Shown here one piece after another: positions 7,671 through 15,167 of a stretch of 37,950 nucleotides of DNA. Numbering within the stretch: position 1 is the stretch's first letter; every line of letters begins with the position of its first letter. The position numbers and the translations under genes are program-made. The DNA comes from Roseomonas sp. 18066 (GTDB lineage Bacteria > Pseudomonadota > Alphaproteobacteria > Acetobacterales > Acetobacteraceae). The notes beneath the pieces are model-generated. The model had not been told where the DNA came from, searched no databases, and was given only the letters and a program-made list of their open reading frames with translations. The stretch is taken from positions 1-37,950 of the forward strand of contig NZ_CACSJM010000050.1 in the NCBI RefSeq assembly GCF_902706185.1, read 5' to 3'.

Positions 7671-7706
7671 AAAAAAGGCCGGGGGACGCCGCCCCCCGTA
7701 TCGGCC
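7671..7706 (-). terminator. Terminator downstream of the 2OG-Fe(II) oxygenase gene
   Basis: Read on the - strand, a GC-rich hairpin (outer GGCCG/CGGCC, inner G-run/C-run, small internal loop) is followed by six U (A-run 7671-7676). It begins 5 bases after the stop of the oxygenase gene and ends 17 bases before the start of the SpoU methyltransferase. Confidence 0.75.
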
Positions 7707-7710
7707 TCCC

Positions 7711-8850
7711 TTACCCCGCGGCGCCCCCCGGGACCAAGTTGTCGCCGACCAGGTGCCGGTTGCGGTCGCGCAGCGCCGCCGCCGCCTCGTCGTAGAGAAA
7801 CGGCAGGAAGGCGAAGCGGCGGCCCTTGGTCACCGGCTGCGCCTCGTGCAGCAGCGAGCAGGAGAAGATCACCGCCCCCCCGGTCGGCGCGCGATAGCGG
7901 CGCGGGCCGAATTCCGGGAAGGTCAGCTCGCCGCCCTCGAATTCCTCCGCATTGAGATTGATGGTGACGGCGAAGCGGCGATGCGCGGTGCCGGCCGTGG
8001 TGTTGTCGCGATGGGCGCGGAAATGCCCGCCCTCGGCGGCGTCGTAGCAGGCGACGATATAGCGCTCGATCCGCGTCGCCTCGAACTGGAAGGCTTGTTT
8101 CAGCGCCGGCACCAACCGAGCCTGCAGCCGCGCCCGCAGCCCGGCCAGCAGCCCCTGGTCCTGCAAGGTCAGGTCGGAGCGCTTCTTATGCGCCGCATCC
8201 TGCACCAGCACGGTGCGGCCATCGACCTCGCGCATGAAGCCCGAGGCCTCGCCGCCCTGCTGCTCGTAGAGGCCGATCAGGTGGCGGCACAGCGCCGGCT
8301 CCAGCACCCGGGGCAGCACCAGCACCGGGGCCGGCAGCTCGGCCATGCCGGCATGCAGCGCCGGCGCCGGCAGTCCCGCGAACAGGTTCAGCAGCTGCGC
8401 CGCCTGGGCCAGCGGCGCCGAGGCCAGCACCCGCAGCATCGGGTCCAGCAGCAGCAGCCCGCCCTGCGCCCGGTCGAAGCCCAGCGCCGGAAACGCGGTG
8501 CCGTCGGCGTCGGCCAGCATGCGGATGCCGGGCGGCTGGTCGCGCAGCCGGCCCTCGGCCAGGTCGGCGGGGTCGCCCGTGATGACGAACAGCACCGCGG
8601 CGCGGTCGTCGAAGCGCGCCCGGTGCGGGCCCAGCGCCTGTTCCAACGGCGCGCCGGCCGCGGCGTTCGGCAGGCAGGCCAGCAGCATCCACCGCCCCGC
8701 CGCCGAGCCCAGCACGTAGCGCGGATTCTGCACCCCCCGCAGCACCAGCGGCGGCAGCATCACGCCGAGGCCAAGGCCCTGATGACTCTGCTGCCCCTGC
8801 TGACCCTGATGCCCCGGCGCCGCCGCCGTCTTTTCCTGTGCCTCGCTCAT
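7711..8850 (-). CDS. Thioredoxin-fold domain fused to 2OG-Fe(II) oxygenase (PKHD/P4H type)
   Basis: 379 aa. Residues 1-30 are a Gln/Gly-rich disordered lead. About 31-160 look like a peroxiredoxin/AhpC-TSA-like thioredoxin fold (LPPLVLRGVQNPRYVLGSAAGRWMLL, then AVLFVITGDPADLAEG, MLADADGTAFPALGF and GGLLLLDPMLRVLA), but without an obvious peroxidatic Cys. About 170-379 form a prolyl-4-hydroxylase-type double-stranded beta-helix with the iron triad H280-x-D282 (GHFRAHRDN) and H335 (LLHEAQPV), and a 2OG-binding Arg at R344 or R345. It would hydroxylate a protein or small molecule; the substrate is unknown. The start overlaps the Ldh-type gene stop as ATGA, indicating translational coupling. Confidence 0.85.
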   Translation of the reverse strand: MSEAQEKTAAAPGHQGQQGQQSHQGLGLGVMLPPLVLRGVQNPRYVLGSAAGRWMLLACLPNAAAGAPLEQALGPHRARFDDRAAVLFVITGDPADLAEGRLRDQPPGIRMLADADGTAFPALGFDRAQGGLLLLDPMLRVLASAPLAQAAQLLNLFAGLPAPALHAGMAELPAPVLVLPRVLEPALCRHLIGLYEQQGGEASGFMREVDGRTVLVQDAAHKKRSDLTLQDQGLLAGLRARLQARLVPALKQAFQFEATRIERYIVACYDAAEGGHFRAHRDNTTAGTAHRRFAVTINLNAEEFEGGELTFPEFGPRRYRAPTGGAVIFSCSLLHEAQPVTKGRRFAFLPFLYDEAAAALRDRNRHLVGDNLVPGGAAG

Positions 8851-9863
8851 GCTTTTCCTCCCAGCCTGGCCAATTCCTCGAGCGTCGCCAGCAAGCCTGC
8901 CGGCACCTCGATACCCTCCTGCGCCGCCACCGCCGCCAGCCCGTCGCGCCGCGCCCCGGGCAGCCGCACGCCGTCATCCTGCAGCATCGTCGTCACCAAT
9001 GTCTCGACGCGGTCGAGGAAGGCGGCCTGCCCGGCCAGCGCCCCCGGATCCACCGCCAGCAGCGCCTGGCCCAGCCGCGGCTGGTTGCCCTCGGCCTCGA
9101 AGAAGCTGTCAGCCTCGAAGCCGAAGGCGGCGCCGGCCAGCGCCACGCAAAGCAGCTCCACCACCATCGCCAGCAGCGCGCCCTTCTGCCCGCCCATGGC
9201 CAGCATGGCGCCGCCCATGGCCGCCGTGGCGTCGGTGGTGGGCTGGCCCGCCGCATCCAGCGCCCAGCCTTCCGGGATCGGCGTGCCCGCCTTCGCCGCC
9301 TGGGCGATGCGGCCGCGCGCCACCTGCGACAAAGCGAGGTCGATCACCAGCGGCGCCGCATCCCGCCGCGGGAAGGCCGCGGCCACCGGATTGGTGCCCA
9401 GCAGCGGCCGCCGCCCGCCCGCCACCGGCATCGCCGCCGGCGAATTGGCGAAGGCCAGCGCCACCAGCCCGCGCTGCGCCAGCCGCCGCACCGGCAGGCC
9501 CAGCGCGCCGGCATGGTGGCTGTCTGTCACGCCGACCCAGGCGACGCCGAATTTTTGCGCACGCTCGATCGCCTCCTGCTCGGCCAGCGCCAGCGCCGGG
9601 AAGGCCAGGCCGTTGCGCGCATCGATCAGCACCGCCCCGCCGCGCCCGGCGCGCAGCACCGGCTCGGCGGCGCCATCGGCCCGGCCGTTGGCCAGGAAGC
9701 CGGCATATTGCGGCACGCGGGACAGGCCATGGCCGGACTGGCCGACCGCCTCGGCCTCGACCAAGGCGCGGGCCGTCGCCGCGGCCATGGCCGGGCTGGC
9801 GCCAGCACCGCGCAGCGCGGCCTGCGCCAGGAGTTCGGCTTGGACGAGGCTGAGGCGCGGCAT
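8847..9863 (-). CDS. Ldh/YlbC-family malate/L-lactate (ureidoglycolate/sulfolactate-type) dehydrogenase
   Basis: 338 aa NAD(P)-dependent oxidoreductase of the Ldh_2 family, which is unrelated to classical LDH/MDH. Landmarks: GHGLSRVPQYAGFLANGR, then VTDSHHAGALG with the conserved catalytic-type His, LAFANSPAAMPVAGGRRPLLGTNPVAAAFP, LVIDLALSQVARGRI, and GWALDAAGQPTTD. Family members oxidise or reduce 2-hydroxy acids such as malate, lactate, ureidoglycolate, sulfolactate or piperideine-2-carboxylate; the substrate is not readable here. Start ATG 9863 gives MPRLSLVQAELLAQ, the usual N-terminus; the frame is open 26 codons further upstream. It overlaps the downstream oxygenase gene by 4 bases (ATGA), so the two form an operon. 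It is divergent from the PhnW-like gene. Confidence 0.88.
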   Translation of the reverse strand: MPRLSLVQAELLAQAALRGAGASPAMAAATARALVEAEAVGQSGHGLSRVPQYAGFLANGRADGAAEPVLRAGRGGAVLIDARNGLAFPALALAEQEAIERAQKFGVAWVGVTDSHHAGALGLPVRRLAQRGLVALAFANSPAAMPVAGGRRPLLGTNPVAAAFPRRDAAPLVIDLALSQVARGRIAQAAKAGTPIPEGWALDAAGQPTTDATAAMGGAMLAMGGQKGALLAMVVELLCVALAGAAFGFEADSFFEAEGNQPRLGQALLAVDPGALAGQAAFLDRVETLVTTMLQDDGVRLPGARRDGLAAVAAQEGIEVPAGLLATLEELARLGGKA

Positions 9864-10067
9864 CACGGGTCTTCCTGGGGCGATCGGCCTTCGCTTCTGC
9901 GCGATCCGCGGCGCCACGCCAAGCCTTCGCCGGCACGGCACGGCCTTGGGGGGTTCCCTTCTGCCTTATCCCGGCGCAGTCTGCGCCTGCTGTTTGTGCA
10001 GAGGCGCGGGTCGGGCCCGCCGGCTTCCGGACGGCTTCCCCCTTGGCAGCATCCTCAGGATCATCTC
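9864..10067. promoter_or_regulatory. Divergent promoter region
   Basis: 204 bases between the Ldh-type gene (leftward) and the aminotransferase (rightward). It contains a perfect 7-1-7 palindrome GGCGCAG-T-CTGCGCC at 9973-9987, a possible operator for one or both genes. No clear -10/-35 pair could be assigned. Confidence 0.35.
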
Positions 10068-11183
10068 ATGCTGTTGCTCATTCCCGGACCCGTGCAAACC
10101 CGCCCCGACGTGCGGGCCGCGATGGCCGTGGACATCGCCCCCTGGGACCGCGATTTCGCTCCCGAATACATCGCCATCCGCGAGAAGGTCCGCGACCTGG
10201 CCGGCGGCAAGGCCGGGCTGCATGCCTGCCTGCCGCTGCAGGGCGCCGGGCATTTCATCACCGAGGCCGCGATCCGCACCTTCGTCCCCGTCCAGGGCGG
10301 CAAGCTGCTGATCGTGCGCAACGGCGCCTATGCCGACCGCATGACGCGGCTGGCCGAGGAAGCCGGCCGCACGGTGGTCAACCTGCCGGCCCCTGACACC
10401 GGCAGCGTCGACCCCGCCGCCGTCGCCGCCGTGCTGGCCGCGGACCCGACCATCACCCATCTGGGCGTGGTCTATTCCGAGACCGGCAGCGGGCTGGTCA
10501 ACGACGTGCCCGCCCTCGGCGAGGTGGTCCGCGCCGCCGGCCGGCGCATGATCGTCGACGCCGTCTCGGCCTTCGGCGCGCTGCCCTTCGACCTGTCGGC
10601 GCAGCCCGAGGTCGATGCGGTGGTCTTCACCTCGAACAAGTGCATCGAGGGGCTGCCCGGCATCGCCTTCGCCGTCTCGCCGATCGAGCGGGTGGTGGCC
10701 TGCACCGGCAATGCCGGTTCGTGGTCCTTCGACCTGGCCGATGTCTACCACACCGCGCAGCGCGCCGGCTGGGGCAGCTTCCGCTTCACGCCGCCGGTGC
10801 AGGCGCTGCATGCCTTCGGCGTGGCGCTCGACATCTTCCTGGCCGAGGGCGGCCAGCCGGCGCGCCTCGCCCGCTACCGCGAGAACTGCCGCATCCTCTA
10901 CGAGGGCGCCCAGGCGCTGGGGCTGCAGCCCTATCTCGACTGGAAGGACCAGGGCCCGATCATCGCCCTGTTCCACCAGCCGCAGCATCCGGGCTTCACC
11001 CTGCAGGGCTTCGTCGACGCGCTGAAGCGCCGCGGCGTGCTGATCAGCAATTTCTTCAACACCGAGGCGCCGACGATGCGCATCGGCTGCATCGGCCATG
11101 TCGGGCCGGATGAGATGCGCTTCGCCCTCGGCGCGATGCGCGGGGCGCTCGAGGAGCTCGGCGTGCTGCAGCGCGCCGCCTGA
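10068..11183 (+). CDS. phnW: PLP-dependent class V aminotransferase, PhnW-like (2-aminoethylphosphonate:pyruvate type)
   Basis: 371 aa fold-type I aminotransferase. Features matching PhnW and close alanine-glyoxylate aminotransferase relatives: LLLIPGPVQTRPDVRAAM, the PWDRDF segment, LPLQGAGHFITEAAI, LIVRNGAYADRMTRLAEEAG, then YSETGSGLVND, IVDAVSAFGALPFD (D164 contacts the pyridine N) and SNKCIEGLPG (K191 forms the PLP Schiff base). PhnW converts 2-aminoethylphosphonate plus pyruvate to phosphonoacetaldehyde plus alanine. No phnX, phnY or phn transport gene is in the window, so another amino donor (a serine- or alanine-glyoxylate reaction) remains possible. Start ATG 10068 has AGGA 7 bases upstream. 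A strong terminator follows. Confidence 0.75.
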   Translation: MLLLIPGPVQTRPDVRAAMAVDIAPWDRDFAPEYIAIREKVRDLAGGKAGLHACLPLQGAGHFITEAAIRTFVPVQGGKLLIVRNGAYADRMTRLAEEAGRTVVNLPAPDTGSVDPAAVAAVLAADPTITHLGVVYSETGSGLVNDVPALGEVVRAAGRRMIVDAVSAFGALPFDLSAQPEVDAVVFTSNKCIEGLPGIAFAVSPIERVVACTGNAGSWSFDLADVYHTAQRAGWGSFRFTPPVQALHAFGVALDIFLAEGGQPARLARYRENCRILYEGAQALGLQPYLDWKDQGPIIALFHQPQHPGFTLQGFVDALKRRGVLISNFFNTEAPTMRIGCIGHVGPDEMRFALGAMRGALEELGVLQRAA

Positions 11184-11211
11184 GGGTCCTACCCGCCCAG
11201 GTTGTGAAACG

Positions 11212-11243
11212 GGCCGCACCGGCAACGGTGCGGCCTTTTCTTT
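11212..11243 (+). terminator. Rho-independent terminator of the aminotransferase gene
   Basis: Perfect 9-bp stem GGCCGCACC (11212-11220) / GGTGCGGCC (11227-11235), hexaloop GGCAAC, then TTTTCTTT. It lies 28 bases after the stop codon. Confidence 0.93.
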
Positions 11244-11400
11244 GGCCTGACGGCAGCGCCTGACCGCGAAAATCACCAGCCGACAGCGTAACCAATTCCG
11301 GAATCAGATCGACAGCTTTACCGTTTCATGCTGCATTAGCGAACAAGCTTAAACTGCAATTTTTACGTTATTTCCGTGCAAGATCGGGAAGGGATTCCGC

Positions 11401-11661
11401 ATGTCGTTGGCTGAACGCAAGAACCAGGTGCAACTGATCAAGGACAGCCTGAAGGATCTTCAGGACTGGACCGGGCTGCAGCAGGCCGCGCTCAAGGAGC
11501 TCGCCGCCACCAAGGAGCTGCTGAAGAAGACGCCGCAGGACGCCACCGCCGTCAAGAAGTACGAGAAGCTCGGCGAGAAGCTGCTCAGCATCATGGAATC
11601 GCGCAACCAGCGCGAGGCGTCGCTGATCAGCGCCCGCAAGTTCTTCCGCATTTACGACTGA
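11401..11661 (+). CDS. Small charged helical protein of unknown function
   Basis: 86 aa with almost entirely helical, heptad-like composition (KDSLKDLQDWTGLQQAALKELAATKELLKKT, later EKLGEKLLSIMESRNQREASL), so a coiled coil or helical hairpin is likely. It has no signal peptide or membrane segment. GGGAAGGGA precedes the ATG at a good distance. The upstream 11244-11400 is noticeably more AT-rich than the rest of the window, which fits a promoter and leader; there is no other gene there. Codon use is normal for the genome (G/C in third positions), supporting a real gene. I do not recognise the family. It stands alone between a terminator and a convergent ClC gene. Confidence 0.7.
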   Translation: MSLAERKNQVQLIKDSLKDLQDWTGLQQAALKELAATKELLKKTPQDATAVKKYEKLGEKLLSIMESRNQREASLISARKFFRIYD

Positions 11662-11689
11662 ACGAGCAGCGGTCGGGCGGCGGGTCGCT

Positions 11690-13453
11690 TCAGCCCGCCA
11701 TCCCCAGCTCGTCCTGCCGTCGCTTGTCCAGTTCTTCGCTGTAGCGGCGCAGCAGGTAGGACGCCTTGACCAGGCCGAGCAGCCGCGAGGTGTCGCGCTG
11801 GTCGACCACCGCCAGCGCCTCCGCATCCGTCGCGTCGAACAGCGCCATCGCCTGCTTGGCGTTCTGCGCCGGCAGCAGCACCTGGTCCTGCAGGTGGACC
11901 AGCTGGGCCACGGGGGCGGCCTCGTCCAGCCCCTCGGCATAGGCCTCCGGCACCAGGATCAGCCCGGCATAGCGGTCGGCCTCGTCGAGGGCGACCACAT
12001 GCGTCATCGAGCCCAGCGGGAAGTCGCGGCGGAAGCTGGCGAGCTTCGTGTCCAGCTTCACCGTCCGCACCTCCCGCCGCATCAGCTTGCCCACCGTCAG
12101 GTCGCGCAGCCAGCCGACGTCATGCGCGCTGCGGATACCCTCGCCGCGCAGGTGGAAGCGCCAGGTGGCGAATGAATAGCCGAACAGCCGCCGCACCGTG
12201 GTGCCCGAGGCGATCACCGCCAGCACCACCACCCCGGCGACCGCGAAGCTCTGCGTCGTCTCCAGGGCGATGAAGCTCATCGCCAGCGGCGCGCCGATCA
12301 CCGCGGTGCCGAAGGCGCTCATCCCCACGATCGCCGCCAGCAGCGGGTCGACGGTGACGCCGAATTCCGCCGCCCCCGCCGCCACCAGCTTGCCCAGCAG
12401 CGCGCCGAGCAGCAGCGAGGCGAAGAACAGGCCCCCGCGAAAGCCGCTGCCGATCGAGATCGCCGAGGCCAGCGCCTTCAGCAGCGCCAGCCCCAGCAGC
12501 GGCAGCGCCGCGCCCTCGACCACGAAGGCCAGGTGCAGCGCGCCGTGGCCTGCCGACAGCACCGCCGGCGTCACCAGCGCCAGCCCGCCCACCATCAGCC
12601 CGCCCGCCATCGGCCGCAGCGTGCCCCAGGGGATGACGCGGCGCAGCCCGGCCTCGGCCAGCGTTACGCCGCGCATCAGCGCGATGCCGGCCAGCGCCGC
12701 CGCCAGCCCGATCACCAGCGCCAGGGCCGTGTCTTCCCAATCCGGCGTCGCCAGCCCGGCGGCCAGCACCGGCGTGCCCGTGCCCAGCGCGCTGGCCACC
12801 AGCGAGCCCGCCACCGCGGCCGCCATCACCGGCGCCAGATGGGCGATGGCATAGCTGCCGATCACCAGCTCGAAGGCATAGAAGGCGCCGGTCAGCGGCG
12901 CGCCGAAGGCCGCGGCGATGGCGCCGGCCGCGCCGCACCCCACCAGCACCCGCAGGTCGCCGCGCCGCAGCCCGAAGCCGCGCCCGAGCTTCGAGGCGAT
13001 GCCGCCGCCGACCTGGGTATAGGCCGCCTCCATCCCGACGGAGGCGCCGAAGCCGTTCGACAAAAGATTCTGGGCGCCGACGACGACGCCGTCCCAGATC
13101 GACATCCGCCCGCCATGCAGCGCATTGGCCTCGATCGGATCGACCGGCTGCCGCGGCCGCCACCGCGCCAGCAGCAGCCCGAGCAGCCCCAGCAGCAGCC
13201 CCCCCGCCGCCGGCGCCAGCAGCAGCGCCAGCGGGTCGGCGTCGCGCAGCACCGACAGCCCGTGCTGGCTCTCCGGCCCGAAGATCAGCCAGTGGATGCC
13301 GCGCGCCGCGCCGCCCAGCCCCGCCGCCAGCAGCCCGCTGACCAGCCCGGCCACGGCGCCCAGCGCCAGGATGCCGAGCTCGCTCTGCCGCACCGCATCG
13401 CGCAGCGACCCGCCGGCGGTGCGCGCCTGCCACCAGCGGGTGATGGCGCTCAT
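11690..13453 (-). CDS. ClC-family chloride channel/transporter with C-terminal CBS pair
   Basis: 587 aa. Residues 20-420 form the ClC membrane domain. The segment SNGFGASVGMEAAYTQVG corresponds to the GxGxxxGREGPxxQxG signature and keeps the gating/proton glutamate at E142, although R and G-P of the usual GREGP are replaced by M and A-A. GSGFRGGLFFASLLLGALLG corresponds to the GxFxPxLxxGAxxG signature, with P lost. About 440-570 form two CBS domains (LTVGKLMRREVRTVKLDTKL; LLPAQNAKQAMALFDATDAEALAVVD). It is probably a Cl-/H+ antiporter or channel in the inner membrane. Start ATG 13453 overlaps the RluA-like gene stop as ATGA. It is the last gene of a leftward three-gene run. Confidence 0.9.
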   Translation of the reverse strand: MSAITRWWQARTAGGSLRDAVRQSELGILALGAVAGLVSGLLAAGLGGAARGIHWLIFGPESQHGLSVLRDADPLALLLAPAAGGLLLGLLGLLLARWRPRQPVDPIEANALHGGRMSIWDGVVVGAQNLLSNGFGASVGMEAAYTQVGGGIASKLGRGFGLRRGDLRVLVGCGAAGAIAAAFGAPLTGAFYAFELVIGSYAIAHLAPVMAAAVAGSLVASALGTGTPVLAAGLATPDWEDTALALVIGLAAALAGIALMRGVTLAEAGLRRVIPWGTLRPMAGGLMVGGLALVTPAVLSAGHGALHLAFVVEGAALPLLGLALLKALASAISIGSGFRGGLFFASLLLGALLGKLVAAGAAEFGVTVDPLLAAIVGMSAFGTAVIGAPLAMSFIALETTQSFAVAGVVVLAVIASGTTVRRLFGYSFATWRFHLRGEGIRSAHDVGWLRDLTVGKLMRREVRTVKLDTKLASFRRDFPLGSMTHVVALDEADRYAGLILVPEAYAEGLDEAAPVAQLVHLQDQVLLPAQNAKQAMALFDATDAEALAVVDQRDTSRLLGLVKASYLLRRYSEELDKRRQDELGMAG

Positions 13454-14160
13454 GCCGCCGCGTGCCAGCCGCAGGCGGCGAAGCCGGCCTGCATCGCCGG
13501 CGGCACCGGCGCCTCGGCCTCGATCGGGGGCGTGGTCGGCAGGGCGATGGCGCGGGCCAGCAGATGCAGCCCGCCTTTCGCTTCGCGCCCGTAGAAAGGG
13601 TCGCCCAGCATCGGCCAGCCCTGCGACGCGCAATGCACCCGCAGCTGATGCGTGCGCCCCGTCTCCGGCCGCAGCTCCAGCCAGGTCAGGCCCTGGCCGC
13701 GGCCCTTCACCCGCCAGCGGGTCAAGGCAGCCTGGCCCTCGGGATGCGTCTCCATCCGCCAGCCGGCCGCCTTGCTGCTGACCTTGCGCAACGGCAGGTC
13801 GATCCGGCCGGACTGCGCCGTGGGGCCGCCCACCACCACCGCCCAATAGGTCTTCTTCGCACGGCCGCCCGCGAACAGCGCGCCGAGCTCGGCCAGCGCC
13901 GGCTTGGTGCGGCCCAGCACCAGGCAGCCAGCGGTGTCCGTGTCCAGGCGATGCGCAGGCTGCGGCAGGTGGCGCTTGCCCTGGGCCAGCCAGGGCAGGA
14001 AATCCTCCAGGCTGGCGCCGCCGCGCGGGCCGGCATGGACCGGCAGGCCGGCGGGCTTGTCGATGACAAGCACAGACTCGGTCTGGACCAGCACCTTGAG
14101 AGGGGCGCTGCCCCTCTCAAACTCTCCCGGCCAGGAACCTGAGGTTCCTGGACCTCCCAT
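13450..14160 (-). CDS. RluA-family pseudouridine synthase
   Basis: About 236 aa. The catalytic motif is HRLDTDTAGCLVLGRT, with the nucleophile Asp at D73 counted from ATG 14160. Other RluA landmarks: VLVIDKPAGLPVHAGP, KTYWAVVVG, TRWRVKGRGQGLTWLELRPETGRTHQLRVH and PMLGDPFYG. No S4 domain is present, as in short RluA/TruC-type enzymes that isomerise uridine in tRNA or rRNA; the target is unknown. ATG 14160 overlaps the stop of the upstream aminotransferase as TGATG. The first 22 codons, however, consist mostly of two perfect hairpin sequences that look like inserted repeats (see repeats at 14096-14151). A GTG at about 14093 (start of VLVQTESVLVIDKPAG) is therefore a serious alternative start. 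Confidence 0.85.
   Translation of the reverse strand: MGGPGTSGSWPGEFERGSAPLKVLVQTESVLVIDKPAGLPVHAGPRGGASLEDFLPWLAQGKRHLPQPAHRLDTDTAGCLVLGRTKPALAELGALFAGGRAKKTYWAVVVGGPTAQSGRIDLPLRKVSSKAAGWRMETHPEGQAALTRWRVKGRGQGLTWLELRPETGRTHQLRVHCASQGWPMLGDPFYGREAKGGLHLLARAIALPTTPPIEAEAPVPPAMQAGFAACGWHAAA
14096..14120. repeat. Perfect 11-3-11 hairpin inside the rluA-like 5' end
   Basis: Arms TTGAGAGGGGC (14096-14106) and GCCCCTCTCAA (14110-14120), loop GCT. It is adjacent to a second hairpin at 14131-14151. Both look like dispersed intergenic palindromes rather than protein-coding sequence. Confidence 0.8.
14129..14153. repeat. GGTCC-hairpin-GGCC element (9-3-9) at the aminotransferase/rluA junction
   Basis: Perfect arms CCAGGAACC (14131-14139) and GGTTCCTGG (14143-14151), loop TGA. 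On the - strand it is framed GGTCC at one side and GGCC at the other, like the hairpins at 18403-18430 and 25606-25634. It lies 8-30 bases inside the longest rluA-like frame. Confidence 0.75.
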
Positions 14161-15029
14161 CACGCGGCCTTCGGCAACAGGCGGCTCGTCCGCTCCGCCC
14201 AGTCGAAATACAGGGCGCGCGCCTTCTGGCCGATCGGGCCGATCGGCAAGGCCCGACCCTCGAAGTTGGTGCAGTACTGCACCTTACCGAAATTGCCGGT
14301 GGCGAAGATCTCGTCGGCCTCGCGCAGCATCTGCGGGGTGATGACGCATTCCCGCGTCTCGATCCCCGCCGTCTTCAGCAGCCCCAGCACCCGCGACCGG
14401 GTGATGCCCGCCAGATAGGTGCCATTCGCCACCGCGGTCATCACCACACCGTCCTTGACCATCATCAGGTTGGAGGTGGCGAATTCGGCGACATTGCCCT
14501 CCGGGTCGCAGACCACGGCATTGTCATAGCCCTGCTGCCGGGCATAGCCGGCGGCCCGCGCCGAGTTCGGATACAGGCAGGACGCCTTGGCATCCGTCGG
14601 CGCCATGTCGGAAGCCGGCCGGCGGAACGGCGCCATGCAGGCGGAAAACCCCTTCGACACATCCGGCATCGGCGAATCATAGACCGACAGAATGAACTCG
14701 GTGCTCTCCGGGTCCGGCTGCGCGGCGCCGACGCCACGGCGGATGAAGAACATCGGGCGGATATACAGCTCCGCCTCCGGCCCCATCTTGGCCACGCCCT
14801 CGCGGCACAGCGCCTCGATCTGCTCGGCCGTCAGCTTGGCCTTCATCCCCATCGCCTGGGTGCTGCGGATCACCCGCTGGCAATGCAGGTCGAGGTCCGG
14901 CACCAGGCCGCGGATCGACCGCGCCCCGTCGAACAGGATCGAGCCCAGCCAGAAAGCGTGGTCCATCGGGCCCAGCACCTTGGGCTCCTCGGTCAGCCAC
15001 TGCCCCTCGTGCCAAAACACGCCTGCCAT
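14160..15029 (-). CDS. PLP fold-type IV aminotransferase (branched-chain amino acid type)
   Basis: 289 aa. It belongs to the BCAT/D-alanine transaminase fold-type IV family: MDHAFWLGSILFDGARSI near the N-terminus, then LYIRPMFFIRRG, the lysine region DAKASCLYPNSARA (K148 is the likely PLP-binding residue), GYDNAVVCDPEGNVAEFATSNL and RSRVLGLLKTAGIETRECVIT. Family members transaminate Leu, Ile and Val with 2-oxoglutarate, or related amino acids. The PNSARA context after the Lys differs from Escherichia IlvE, so broader or different substrate use is possible. Start ATG 15029 has an excellent GGAGGA 6 bases upstream. It heads a leftward run of three overlapping genes (this gene, RluA-like, ClC). 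Confidence 0.85.
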   Translation of the reverse strand: MAGVFWHEGQWLTEEPKVLGPMDHAFWLGSILFDGARSIRGLVPDLDLHCQRVIRSTQAMGMKAKLTAEQIEALCREGVAKMGPEAELYIRPMFFIRRGVGAAQPDPESTEFILSVYDSPMPDVSKGFSACMAPFRRPASDMAPTDAKASCLYPNSARAAGYARQQGYDNAVVCDPEGNVAEFATSNLMMVKDGVVMTAVANGTYLAGITRSRVLGLLKTAGIETRECVITPQMLREADEIFATGNFGKVQYCTNFEGRALPIGPIGQKARALYFDWAERTSRLLPKAA

Positions 15030-15167
15030 GCTCGTTCCTCCCGCCTGTTGCGAAACCAGGGCGCCGAGACTGCCATGCACGCCAGGCCCGGTGAAGCCGC
15101 GCGGCACCACGATTTCGCGCAGGCTTCAGGGAACCAATCCCGATCCCATGGCGTGGAAATCAGCGCC

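Noticed and set aside
7090..10067. Very long + strand frame leading into the PhnW-like gene
   Set aside because: Only the part from ATG 10068 has protein-family similarity and a ribosome-binding site; the upstream part is antisense to the methyltransferase, oxygenase and Ldh-type genes.
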